This document shows, in pieces, positions 1 to 7,203 of a DNA stretch of 64,000 nucleotides; positions within the stretch are counted from its first letter, which is position 1; every line of letters begins with the position of its first letter. A program made the position numbers and the translations under genes. Under the pieces are notes generated by a model, which worked only from the letters and a program-made list of their open reading frames with translations, did no database searches and had not been told where the DNA came from. The stretch spans positions 863,001 to 927,000 of the forward strand of contig NZ_CP141595.1 of assembly GCF_035590735.1 (NCBI RefSeq). Reading direction: 5' to 3'. The stretch comes from Rossellomorea aquimaris (GTDB lineage: Bacteria; Bacillota; Bacilli; Bacillales; Bacillaceae_B).

Positions 1-2
1 AG

Positions 3-254
3 AAAGAATATATTGATAATATCAAGAAAACAAATCCATATGGGATTTTGGTGTTAATCTTTGGTGGGGTTTCATTCACATTTGGACCACAATATATCAT
101 TCTACCTATCGCGACTTTGACCATTGCAATACTTACATTTGGGACTTTTGATAAAGAAAAAGAAGACAATCCGTGGACATTTATGTTGGGATCGATTCTA
201 TCTCTCATAGGTTTATATATGTATATTGTTGGAGCCGTTCATATTCTAATATGA
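3..254 (+). CDS. Small integral membrane protein, 5' end cut by window edge
   Basis: Not recognised. The frame is open from the first bases of the window (residues KEYIDNIKKTNPYG precede the first hydrophobic run) and ends at a TGA at 252-254, so the true start is probably outside the window. A TTG at 48 could act as a start but has no ribosome binding site before it. The visible 83 residues hold about three hydrophobic segments separated by a short charged loop (DKEKEDNP), which suggests a small multi-pass membrane protein. The protein ends immediately after the last membrane segment. Function cannot be assigned. Confidence 0.6.
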   Translation, partial: KEYIDNIKKTNPYGILVLIFGGVSFTFGPQYIILPIATLTIAILTFGTFDKEKEDNPWTFMLGSILSLIGLYMYIVGAVHILI

Positions 255-393
255 TTAGAGGTATTCTTTTGGAATTCGTTCATTACAACTGAAGATAGTG
301 GCTAATGTCGGCTGCCGGCCATCCTCAATGATCGGGCAGGATTGTTGAAGTGAGATAATACAACAAAGGAGGATGTGGATTATTAGCAATATG

Positions 394-437
394 AAAAAGC
401 CTAATTCCTCAATTTTAGTGAAGAAATCAGGCTTTTT
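394..437. terminator. Bidirectional hairpin terminator
   Basis: AAAAAGCCT on the left pairs with AGGCTTTTTT on the right, with further pairing inside, giving an A-run/T-run flanked stem that can stop transcription in both directions. It lies between the membrane gene on the left and the convergent S51 peptidase on the right. Confidence 0.6.
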
Positions 438-457
438 TCAATAAACCATTCTCGATA

Positions 458-1165
458 TTAAGGGGTGAATAGCTTCCATTTCCCCTCGGAAACAACTTCA
501 ACGACTCCATCGGTCACTTTGATAGCCGTCTGATCGTCAATCGCGTACCCTGGCACTGAGACGCCTGCAGCCCACTTTTCTGCATTGGCCAGGGTATTAT
601 CCGGTAACATCTCGTGACCTAGGTGAGGAAACAATGCAAAATCCACCAGACCCAGTGTTTTATCTCCCCCTGTGAGCGGACGCCAGCCTACGAATTCTTC
701 TCCGATATTCGGGGCCATCACCATGCTTCCGGCGCTCATTCCCACATAGACTGCATCCAGTGATGGCAAAAGGTCTGCAAGCCCCGATTGCTGCATCCAG
801 TGGTACAGGTAGAGAGCGTCGCCACCAGACACCAGCAGGACGTCCGTCTCCTGTACAAGAGGCACCCAGCGGTCTTCGTCTATGCTTGGCAGCGCTGTGA
901 GCTCCAGAACGCCGACAGACTTCCAGCCCAGGTCGACCATGGGGTTCTCGGATTTCCCGCTGATGAACTGCCAGGCTTTTTCTCCAGGACCGACCCAGGG
1001 GTGTCCGTACATCGCGGTGGGTATGCACAGAGCGTTGGAGTCGGCGATCGGCTTGTCGAGCATGTCAACCAGCGCGTTGTGGATCGTAGGGTTATTGACG
1101 CCCGCGGACGTTAGCAGAAGTTTCATTCCTGACGTTCTTGAATCCTCTAAATGATTTTGCGACAT
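458..1165 (-). CDS. Peptidase S51 family protein (dipeptidase E-like)
   Basis: Belongs to the S51 / type-1 glutamine-amidotransferase-like family that includes aspartyl dipeptidase (PepE) and cyanophycinase, cytoplasmic serine peptidases. The nucleophile motif VGMSAGSMVMAP is present in the second half, preceded by the LLVSGGDALYLYHW strand-turn and followed by FPHLGHEM, which supplies a plausible histidine. At 235 residues it is of normal length for PepE-like members. ATG at 1165 is preceded by TAAGGAGG with good spacing. An inner ATG (residue 14, MKLLLTSAG) matches the usual family N-terminus and is an alternative. The gene is clearly richer in GC than its neighbours (37 of 60 bases in 781-840, against 19 of 60 in 1681-1740 of the next gene), which hints at acquisition by transfer. 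Substrate unknown. Confidence 0.85.
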   Translation of the reverse strand: MSQNHLEDSRTSGMKLLLTSAGVNNPTIHNALVDMLDKPIADSNALCIPTAMYGHPWVGPGEKAWQFISGKSENPMVDLGWKSVGVLELTALPSIDEDRWVPLVQETDVLLVSGGDALYLYHWMQQSGLADLLPSLDAVYVGMSAGSMVMAPNIGEEFVGWRPLTGGDKTLGLVDFALFPHLGHEMLPDNTLANAEKWAAGVSVPGYAIDDQTAIKVTDGVVEVVSEGKWKLFTP

Positions 1166-1531
1166 AAGTTTTTCCTCCTTAGGGTACGAACTTTTTTACC
1201 TGAATTTTTAAGATTATTACGTATTTTTTTGTTGATTCCTAACTGCCATAACTTGAAATGTCGTGCGTAGAAATCATTTCTTCGATGGTTAAATATCTTC
1301 CATTCATTTTATCATGTTCCCTTCATATGTTTTTGTGTATTTACGATAAATAGCAATCTATCTGATCATTAATTCAAGTGTTCAAGAAGCATTATTTATT
1401 CACTAAAATGGCCGTTATCTGGAATAAGTGATACTTATATGTAACCCACAATAGAGTCAGGTTGTTGAAGAAGGATATTATAATCGGATGTCGTATTTAT
1501 TTCTTAGAGATCATCACTTAGGAGGATTTAA
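1166..1531. other. Divergent intergenic region, AT-rich
   Basis: AT-rich spacer between the divergent S51 peptidase and GNAT genes. A TATAAT hexamer at 1479-1484 could be the -10 of the rightward gene, but no convincing -35 is placed 17 bp upstream. No other gene or repeat was seen. Confidence 0.4.
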
Positions 1532-2065
1532 ATGCCAGTGTCTAAAGGTCATTTAGAATACATAATTCGAAATGTGAAAGTAGAGGATGCGGAGGTACTT
1601 TTGGATATTGAGAGTTCTGTTATTTCTGAAGGTGATTATTTCATCGTAGTATCAGAAGAGGTAGAAAAAAAGCCATTACAGGAGAAGAAAGAACGAATAC
1701 AAAGTATATTGGATAACATGAGAGAAACTCTTATTATAGCGGAAGTGAATGGTGTAGTTGTCGGATCGATAGAATTTCGGTCACAAAATAGAAAGAGATT
1801 ATCACACACTGGCTCTGTTTCAATGTCGATAAGTAAAAATTACAGAGACGGGGGAATAGGGAAGGCGCTTTTAAAGGCATTGTTAGACTGGGCAGAAGAA
1901 AACCCATTAATTGAAAAGGTAAGTTTAGGGGTCTTTTCAACAAATCAAAGAGCAATTTCCCTGTACAAGCAGATGGGTTTTTTGGAAGAAGGTCGTTTAA
2001 TTAAAGAATACAGGTTAAATCATGGTGAATATATTGATGATATTCTTATGTGCAAATTTGTATAA
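1532..2065 (+). CDS. GNAT family N-acetyltransferase (RimL/SpeG-like)
   Basis: A 177-residue acetyl-CoA dependent N-acetyltransferase. The acetyl-CoA pyrophosphate-binding motif A is visible as YRDGGIGKALLKAL near residues 104-117, and motif B as NQRAISLYKQMGF followed by LEEGRLIKEYRLNHGEYID, the C-terminal arrangement typical of RimJ/RimL-type and SpeG-like enzymes that act on protein N-termini, polyamines or small amines. The ATG is preceded by TTAGGAGGATTTAA, an excellent ribosome binding site. It is monocistronic as far as can be seen; a palindromic repeat follows directly. The substrate cannot be read from sequence. Confidence 0.88.
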   Translation: MPVSKGHLEYIIRNVKVEDAEVLLDIESSVISEGDYFIVVSEEVEKKPLQEKKERIQSILDNMRETLIIAEVNGVVVGSIEFRSQNRKRLSHTGSVSMSISKNYRDGGIGKALLKALLDWAEENPLIEKVSLGVFSTNQRAISLYKQMGFLEEGRLIKEYRLNHGEYIDDILMCKFV

Positions 2066-2083
2066 TAAACTAATGAATCGTAA

Positions 2084-2150
2084 GCATGGGGACGGATCTG
2101 CTGCTTCGTTTTTACGGACAGGAAGCACGAGAACCGTCCCCGCGCTTCTC
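2084..2150. repeat. Family-A palindromic repeat, copy A1
   Basis: Imperfect inverted repeat: GCATGGGGACGGATCTG..GCTTC on the left and GGAAGC..GAGAACCGTCCCC on the right. The same arms recur at 14687, 17448, 23761, 32689 and 40645. This copy lies between two acetyltransferase genes and is open in the downstream gene's frame, which makes a false N-terminal extension to that gene. Confidence 0.8.
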
Positions 2151-2193
2151 TAACCCACACAATAAAACAATACACAAGAGGTGTCCAATATCA

Positions 2194-2637
2194 ATGAACT
2201 GGAAATTAAAGAGCTTTAATGAACTATCGACTCACGAGTTGTACGGGATTTTACAAGTGAGGACCCAGGTTTTTGTAGTGGAACAGGAATGTCCCTACAT
2301 GGAAGTCGATGGGAAAGATCTGCATGCATACCATCTTTATAAAGAAGAAAATGGAGATGTGGTTGCCTATGCAAGACTTTTACCGGCAGGTGTTTCGTAT
2401 AAAGAACCGTCTATTGGCAGAGTTCTTGTAAAGGATGACTATCGTGGTAAAGGACTGGCAAGCGAATTAGTAAAAAGAGGGTTGGATTTCATTCATGATG
2501 AACTAAGCGAAAGAACGGTGAAGATTCAGGCTCAGGAATATTTGCGGGAGTTCTATGGGTCATTTGGATTCAGGGCGATAACGGAAACTTATCTGGATGA
2601 TGGTATCCCTCATATTGATATGATTTTGCAAAAGTAA
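2194..2637 (+). CDS. GNAT family N-acetyltransferase, ElaA type
   Basis: A 147-residue ElaA-family acetyltransferase. The N-terminus MNWKLKSFNELSTHELYGIL and the following VRTQVFVVEQECPYME.VDGKDLHA are diagnostic for ElaA proteins, and the acetyl-CoA binding motif is seen in VKDDYRGKGLASELVKRG. The C-terminal YLREFYGSFGFRAITETYLDDGIPHIDM is also family-typical. The frame continues 36 codons upstream to an ATG at 2086, but that part is the palindromic repeat, so ATG 2194, preceded by AAGAGGTGTCC, was chosen. ElaA proteins have no firmly known substrate. A terminator follows at about 2700. Confidence 0.9.
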   Translation: MNWKLKSFNELSTHELYGILQVRTQVFVVEQECPYMEVDGKDLHAYHLYKEENGDVVAYARLLPAGVSYKEPSIGRVLVKDDYRGKGLASELVKRGLDFIHDELSERTVKIQAQEYLREFYGSFGFRAITETYLDDGIPHIDMILQK

Positions 2638-2698
2638 TGGAGGTCCTTTTCGTCAGGCTATAGATGAGACTGATAAACGATTGTTAAGCCAATGAAGT

Positions 2699-2740
2699 TG
2701 CCAGACAGACTAATCAGTTTGTCTGGCATTTTTTCTTTTC
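2699..2740 (+). terminator. Rho-independent terminator after the ElaA-type gene
   Basis: GCCAGACAGAC and GTTTGTCTGGC form a stable stem with a short loop, followed by ATTTTTTCTTTT. Confidence 0.85.
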
Positions 2741-2761
2741 TTTCGGTTGATTTAATTTTCG

Positions 2762-3004
2762 TTAAGGACGTTCCAGTACAGCGGCAAGCATCCCATGCAC
2801 AACCTCATGATCACGCACATCATGCAGACGGTACTCCTCACCCGGAAGCGAATACCACTCCTCAGCACCTACATATGTAATAGCAAGAGTCAGCACACCA
2901 TCATCATCGCAGCTGGTGACAAGTTCAAGCTCGCCGCTGATCACGCCGACCTCAGAAGTCATGACACCATGGGTTGCGGTAAAGATCGTTGATTTCTTAT
3001 CCAT
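2762..3004 (-). CDS. Small acidic protein of unknown function next to a nuclease
   Basis: An 80-residue protein, not recognised. ATG 3004 (MDKKSTIFTATHGVMT) was chosen because GGAGGG lies 7 bases upstream; the frame stays open for 21 more codons but these run through a hairpin. It is rich in D, E and beta-branched residues (ELELVTSCDDDGVLTLAITY, then GAEEWYSLPGEEYRLHDV), has no signal peptide or membrane segment, and so should be cytoplasmic. It follows the secreted nuclease gene in the same direction after a 77-bp gap holding a hairpin and may be co-transcribed by read-through. A protective partner for the nuclease is a possibility by position only. Codon use is GC-rich like the nuclease. 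Confidence 0.65.
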   Translation of the reverse strand: MDKKSTIFTATHGVMTSEVGVISGELELVTSCDDDGVLTLAITYVGAEEWYSLPGEEYRLHDVRDHEVVHGMLAAVLERP

Positions 3005-3037
3005 ATGTATCCCTCCATTCTTATGTTTGGTATGAAC

Positions 3038-3070
3038 AATGCCCGTACGAGCCGGTCGTACGGGCATTGC
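3038..3070 (-). terminator. Hairpin after nuclease gene (terminator or intercistronic attenuator)
   Basis: AATGCCCGTACGA and TCGTACGGGCATT form a 13-bp perfect stem with a loop of only a few bases directly downstream of the nuclease stop codon. On the minus strand it is followed by TTGTTCAT, a weak T-run, so it may attenuate rather than fully stop transcription into the small downstream gene. Confidence 0.6.
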
Positions 3071-3081
3071 AGTTATTCAGA

Positions 3082-3705
3082 TCAGTAAACGCAGCTGTTC
3101 AGCATGCCCTGAAGTGCGGTCTTCTCTGAAGACTGAAGGCTTAACCCCCATTTGTACTTGGTACTGATCCACCACTTAGAGTAACCACAGTCTGCGCCGG
3201 AACGTGGTGGCTGCCATGTCGATGGATCCTGGTCACCTTTGGAGCGGTTGGAGCTGGCGCTGACCGCGATCAGTTGCGGGCCGCTCAGGTCGTTGGCGAT
3301 GTCTTCGCGCTTCTCTGTCGTCCAGCTACTGGCACCTGAACGCCACGCTTCAGCAAGGGGGACGACGTGATCGATATCAAGGTCGGACGGATCGTAGAAC
3401 GTAACTCCATCGTAGTAGCTGTACCATTTGCCAGACGTGACAGGGCAGCTGCCGCTGTAGTAGTCGGCGTCACGCTGGAGCACCAGTTGGCGGGTGTCGC
3501 AGCCGCTGCCTTGCCCGATCCAGTGGGGAAACTTGTCCCGGGAGTAGCCGGTCATGGAGCTTTCGGATTTCACAGTCAGTGAGTTCAGTTGTGATTGGGC
3601 CGTTGACTTGGACGGTGTGCCAGGTGGGAATGCTAGGGCTGACGGCAGGAATAAAGCGAACGAGAGAAGTAGTGCAACAACAAACAACATCGATTTCTTT
3701 AGCAT
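3082..3705 (-). CDS. Secreted HNH-type endonuclease (DUF1524/GmrSD-C-like)
   Basis: A 207-residue exported nuclease. Residues 1-25 form a signal peptide ending ALA before FPPGTPS. The metal and catalytic core is the DLDIDHVVPLAEAW motif at about 109-121, followed by SSNRSKGDQDPSTWQPP at about 151-167, the pattern found in secreted HNH/DUF1524 nucleases of Bacillus and actinomycetes. Four cysteines (about 69, 87, 173, 205) could make two disulfides, as expected outside the cell. ATG 3705 has CAGGAGGCATTCCC before it. Likely role: degradation of external DNA for nutrients or competition. The gene is GC-rich relative to its neighbours. High confidence for the fold, moderate for the role. Confidence 0.88.
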   Translation of the reverse strand: MLKKSMLFVVALLLSFALFLPSALAFPPGTPSKSTAQSQLNSLTVKSESSMTGYSRDKFPHWIGQGSGCDTRQLVLQRDADYYSGSCPVTSGKWYSYYDGVTFYDPSDLDIDHVVPLAEAWRSGASSWTTEKREDIANDLSGPQLIAVSASSNRSKGDQDPSTWQPPRSGADCGYSKWWISTKYKWGLSLQSSEKTALQGMLNSCVY

Positions 3706-4169
3706 GGGAATGCCTCCTGTATGTATTTTTTTATATCAACATCTCATTCTGAGAGAATGGGATATTAATAGTAAGCCCGCAATCATAACGATGTAGTACA
3801 TTGAGAAAAGGGAGTGGATCGGTTTCATGCTGAAGTGATTTTCATAGAAGATTTAAGCTGAGTACGCCTCTACCTGAAATGATAGAGTATGGAATTACCT
3901 TCTAACAAGTTAATATTTTGTAAATCATCACACTTTACTAAGGTTGAATCCTTCTTCCTATTCCTTCAGGATCATGTAATCATCCCGGTTCGGCTTTGAG
4001 TGAGTCGTTACACCTATACGAGACTGTACCAATAGATCCCTCAGATCTGGAATGATTATGGTAAAATGTAGTGGATGTATATTATCTAATTGGCAGAATG
4101 AAAGAATAAGAGATACTATCGTGAAGAATTATGAAGCGATAACCCGGAACCGTACATATGGAGGTCAGT
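3706..4169. other. Intergenic region between nuclease and hydrolase genes
   Basis: AT-rich spacer between divergent genes. A possible extended -10 (TGGTAAAAT, 4059-4067) could serve the rightward hydrolase, without a clear -35. No gene, repeat or stable hairpin was recognised. Confidence 0.35.
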
Positions 4170-5303
4170 ATGAATCAAATTAATGAACAATGTAACCAAA
4201 TAACAGACTACATAAATGACTTGCTTCATAATCACCAGGGAGTCGGAGTAAGCGTTGCCATTGTGAAAGACTCAGAGACGATCTATTCTAAGGGTTTTGG
4301 GAACGCCAGGATCGGTAACGCAGAACGCCCGATTGACGGCGATACTAGGATGAGCATTCAAAGTATATCCAAGAACTTTATGGCCCTTTCCATTATGCAG
4401 CTTGTAGAGAAGAATTTAATTAAATTGGACGATGCGGTTGTTACCTACTTGCCATACTTCCGAACGAAGAATAAAGAACAGAGTGACGCTATCACGATCA
4501 GGCATGTGTTGTCCCACACGGCAGGTTTTCCTTCAGAAGTGGGAATCGCCAATATGATTGCTCCAAATGTAAGGGAAATCTTCTCAGATACACCGACAGA
4601 ATTTCAGGAAGCATTGGATCATTATCAGCTGACGGAAGAAGAGATTGCTAGTATAAATAATCGCGAAGATATCACGAAATGGTTTGAAAAAGTAGAGTTG
4701 GAATATCCACCAGGAGAGGGATGGAATTATTGCACAGATGCGTATGTGATTCTTGCTGATCTGTTTGAAAAGGTGACAGGCAGCAAATGGGAAGCATCCC
4801 TTCACGATGACATCCTCACACCCCTTGATATGAAGCGGACTACGAGTGACTCATATGAGGTTGAGGAAGATAAGAACAGTGCCAGATATTATGTAGGCGA
4901 GGATAAAATAGAAACGCCTTTTCCCATCAATCCAATCTCGGCGCCAATCGGGTATTTGTATTCGACTGCTAATGATTTAGGCAACTATTTAACATTCCAT
5001 TTGAATAAAGAATCGACTGTTTTACAATCAGAATTAATAGAAGAAATGCAAAAGCCCATCCATCTTGTAAGCGAAGAATGGAGGGCGCCTGGATGTGATG
5101 TCAGGAGCTATGGACTTGCATGGTTTACAGATACGTATAGGGGATATAGAATCGTCGAACATGGTGGAGGCCAGTTAGGTGTAAGATCCCTGATGACCAT
5201 GGTTCCTGGGCTCAATCTGGGAGTGGTGGTGTTATTGAATTTTGACGGAACTATTCATCATGATATTTGTGATAGGATCATGGACGTTTTTATTGAATCA
5301 TAA
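4170..5303 (+). CDS. Serine hydrolase, class C beta-lactamase family
   Basis: A 377-residue PF00144 (AmpC/DD-peptidase/EstB-like) serine hydrolase. The SxxK nucleophile motif is in QSISKNFMALS near residues 64-74, the tyrosine element in GWNYCTDAYV, and the third motif as VEHGGGQLGV near the C-terminus. No signal peptide is present, so it is probably a cytoplasmic esterase or peptidase rather than a true penicillinase. ATG 4170 was chosen over ATG 4158 because the latter overlaps the GGAGGT ribosome binding site. It stands alone, about 100 bp before the oxidoreductase gene. Substrate unknown; resistance to beta-lactams should not be inferred. Confidence 0.88.
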   Translation: MNQINEQCNQITDYINDLLHNHQGVGVSVAIVKDSETIYSKGFGNARIGNAERPIDGDTRMSIQSISKNFMALSIMQLVEKNLIKLDDAVVTYLPYFRTKNKEQSDAITIRHVLSHTAGFPSEVGIANMIAPNVREIFSDTPTEFQEALDHYQLTEEEIASINNREDITKWFEKVELEYPPGEGWNYCTDAYVILADLFEKVTGSKWEASLHDDILTPLDMKRTTSDSYEVEEDKNSARYYVGEDKIETPFPINPISAPIGYLYSTANDLGNYLTFHLNKESTVLQSELIEEMQKPIHLVSEEWRAPGCDVRSYGLAWFTDTYRGYRIVEHGGGQLGVRSLMTMVPGLNLGVVVLLNFDGTIHHDICDRIMDVFIES

Positions 5304-5404
5304 GATGATAGGGTCATGCTCTCACAAGGAGAGTATACTCTGGGGGCATAAGACCTTTCTAAAAGGGTAAACAGAAGAATGACATTCACAGGAGGGATCC
5401 ACCC

Positions 5405-6412
5405 ATGCCATATGAAAAAGTCCGATGGGGAATCATCGGTTGCGGGGATGTGACAGAAAAGAAAAGCGGCCCTGCTTTTCAAAAGGTTAATAACTCAGAG
5501 CTTGTTGCGGTGATGAGAAGGACGGGCGAACTGGCAAGGGATTATGCGGAAAGGCATCAGGTTCCAAAGTGGTACGATGATGCGGATGATCTGATAAACG
5601 ATCCTGAGGTGGATGCGGTTTACATCGCCACGCCTCCAGGCTTCCATAAGGAATATACGCTGAAGGCAGCGACCGCGGGAAAAGCGGTTTATGTGGAGAA
5701 GCCGATGGCTCGTAACTTTGAAGAATGTAATCAGATGGTGGCTGCTTGTAAGAATGCCGGTGTTCCTTTGTATGTAGCTTACTACCGTCGCGCACAGGAA
5801 CGCTTTTTGAAGATAAAAGAATTGCTGGATCAAGAGGCGATCGGGGACGTTCGTTTTGTCTCATCGACTCAGTATCAAAAAGCGGGGGACGACGTGAAGG
5901 ATCCAGAACGTCTTCCTTGGCGTGTACAGCCTGATGTTGCTGGTGGCGGATTATTCTTCGATCTGGCCAGCCATACCCTGGATATTCTTGATTTTCTGCT
6001 CGGACCCATACAAGAAGCAAAAGGGTTTGCTCGAAATCAGGCGGGCTATTATGAGGCAGAAGATATTGTGACCGGTACATATCGATTTGCATCTGGCGTT
6101 CAAGGGATTGGAAAGTGGTGTTTCACGGCTTTTGAACATGTGGATATAAATGAGATTGTCGGAAGTAAAGGGAAGATCAGCTTTTCTACTTTCGGGGATG
6201 ATCCCGTGACCTTGACGACAAATGTAGGAAAAGAACAATGGAGTTTTGAACGCCCCCTCCATGTTCATCAGCCGCTTGTTGCTACGATCGTGAAAGAGCT
6301 GACCAGGGGTGGCGTTTGGTGTCCGAGTACTGGAGACTCTGGGGCACGAACGAATTGGGTGATGGATGAGATCGTTAGGAAGGAAAGACACCTGAATCGG
6401 GTAAAGATCTAG
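5405..6412 (+). CDS. Gfo/Idh/MocA family NAD(P)-dependent oxidoreductase
   Basis: A 335-residue dehydrogenase acting on sugars, inositols or similar polyols. The N-terminal Rossmann fold shows the dinucleotide motif WGIIGCGDVTEKKSGPAF (residues 8-25), the strand AVYIATPPGFHKEY, and the catalytic EKPMARNFEEC lysine motif near residue 98. The C-terminal half is the alpha/beta dimerisation domain with GGGLFFDLASHTLDIL. ATG 5405 is preceded by CAGGAGGGATCCACCC. It is close to the hydrolase gene but with about 100 bp between, so co-transcription is uncertain. Exact substrate unknown. Confidence 0.9.
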   Translation: MPYEKVRWGIIGCGDVTEKKSGPAFQKVNNSELVAVMRRTGELARDYAERHQVPKWYDDADDLINDPEVDAVYIATPPGFHKEYTLKAATAGKAVYVEKPMARNFEECNQMVAACKNAGVPLYVAYYRRAQERFLKIKELLDQEAIGDVRFVSSTQYQKAGDDVKDPERLPWRVQPDVAGGGLFFDLASHTLDILDFLLGPIQEAKGFARNQAGYYEAEDIVTGTYRFASGVQGIGKWCFTAFEHVDINEIVGSKGKISFSTFGDDPVTLTTNVGKEQWSFERPLHVHQPLVATIVKELTRGGVWCPSTGDSGARTNWVMDEIVRKERHLNRVKI

Positions 6413-6456
6413 CTGATTTTAGAAACGGAACGCTTTTGGATGAAATGGATTCACCA

Positions 6457-6527
6457 GGGTGTTGGGAGCATGACCTCGGGCACGGTAAAGCGATAACGTA
6501 CTCGGGGCGGGCTCCGTTAAAAAAAAG
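6457..6527. repeat. Family-C palindromic repeat, copy C2 (degenerate)
   Basis: GGTGTTGGGAGCATGACCTC..GGGCACGGTAAAGCG..AACGTACTCGGGGCGGGCTCCGTT matches, with drift, the better copy at 27139-27198 (GGTGTCTGACCCC..TACGGTAAAGCTTTAA..GTACCGGGGGCAGGCACCG). It ends in an A-run rather than a T-run, directly before the MarR promoter. Confidence 0.6.
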
Positions 6528-6544
6528 TATTTTATTTATTCCAT

Positions 6545-6591
6545 TTGACAGTAGGTAATAAATGATATATAGTTAGTTTGTCAAACTAACT
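6545..6591 (+). promoter_or_regulatory. Sigma-A promoter with overlapping MarR operator O1
   Basis: TTGACA (6545-6550), a 17-bp spacer and TATAGT (6568-6573) form a near-consensus sigma-A promoter. Overlapping the -10 is a perfect 21-bp palindrome at 6571-6591 with arms AGTTAGTTTG and CAAACTAACT around one base. A repressor bound here would block RNA polymerase, so the MarR gene that follows is probably autorepressed. Confidence 0.85.
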
Positions 6592-6612
6592 TAAAGGTAG
6601 GTTGTTGCATTT

Positions 6613-7050
6613 ATGGAAGAAATTCTTCGCGAATTTATCGTTACACTTGACACTTCTTTTAAGAAGTTGGTCCAAGAGACGATTGAAACAGCAGGTGTCT
6701 CCAATTTAAGTGTCAATCAGATTCAGTATATACAAGCGATCGGCGCACTTCGGTATCCAACTATCAGTGAGATAGCCGAAGCGCTCAACATCACAAAAGC
6801 ATCGGCCACGACAGGTATTAATAAATTGGTTTCACTCGGCTATGCGAAAAAAAGTCAATCAACCGAAGATAAAAGGATTTATCACGTGACACTTACTGAA
6901 TCCAGCCAGACATTCATGCGTCTGCATCAAAAAGCCTTGGAGGATTATGTCGCATTCATCGAACGGCTTCTTACCCCGGATGAGGCTGATCAGTTCAAAC
7001 GGACATTGGAGAAATTGATCAAGGGGTTCTATGAGAAAAACGCCGAATAA
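6613..7050 (+). CDS. MarR family transcriptional regulator
   Basis: A 145-residue winged-helix repressor of the MarR family. The recognition region is ISEIAEALNITKASATTGINKL followed by the wing VSLGYAKKSQSTEDKRIYHVTL, with dimerisation helices at both ends. ATG 6613 follows AGGTAGGTTGTTGCATTT. It heads a cluster with a glycosyltransferase, an MFS exporter and an ABC exporter. Its promoter carries a perfect palindrome, and three copies of the same core (AGTTAG-N-CTAACT) precede the glycosyltransferase gene, so it very likely represses itself and the downstream operon and is released by a toxic ligand. The ligand is not evident. Confidence 0.92.
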   Translation: MEEILREFIVTLDTSFKKLVQETIETAGVSNLSVNQIQYIQAIGALRYPTISEIAEALNITKASATTGINKLVSLGYAKKSQSTEDKRIYHVTLTESSQTFMRLHQKALEDYVAFIERLLTPDEADQFKRTLEKLIKGFYEKNAE

Positions 7051-7093
7051 CGTTCTGGAACAGTGGGAAAGTCCCTTGTTCCCCTAAAAGATA

Positions 7094-7174
7094 AGTTAGT
7101 CTAACTAAAAGAAAGTTCCGTGAACATCAGTTAGCCTAACGAATGAAATCTCTTAAAGGTAAGTTAGTCTAACT
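7094..7174 (+). promoter_or_regulatory. Three MarR-type operators O2-O4 before the efflux operon
   Basis: AGTTAGTCTAACT at 7094-7106, AGTTAGCCTAACG at 7129-7141 and AGTTAGTCTAACT at 7162-7174, all in the 153-bp gap between the MarR gene and the glycosyltransferase. The starts are 35 and 33 bp apart, about three helical turns, so bound dimers would sit on the same DNA face. The core equals the ends of the palindrome at 6571. Confidence 0.85.
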
Positions 7175-7203
7175 AAATTAATTTGGATATGAGGTGTTAA
7201 CGA

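Noticed and set aside
372..442. Short frame after AAAGGAGG reading MWIISNMKKPNSSILVKK
   Set aside because: It coincides with a terminator hairpin and the binding site would be too close to the start; likely chance.
788..1114. Long forward open frame inside the S51 peptidase gene
   Set aside because: Antisense to a well-supported gene, no ribosome binding site, and the composition is that of a shadow frame in GC-rich DNA.
2086..2193. 36-codon N-terminal extension of the ElaA-type acetyltransferase
   Set aside because: It is encoded by a dispersed palindrome; the family N-terminus and ribosome binding site place the start at 2194.
5487..6092. 201-codon minus-strand frame opposite the Gfo/Idh/MocA gene
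   Set aside because: Fully overlaps a canonical gene, with unlikely amino-acid composition (Pro, His, Arg-rich) and no start context.
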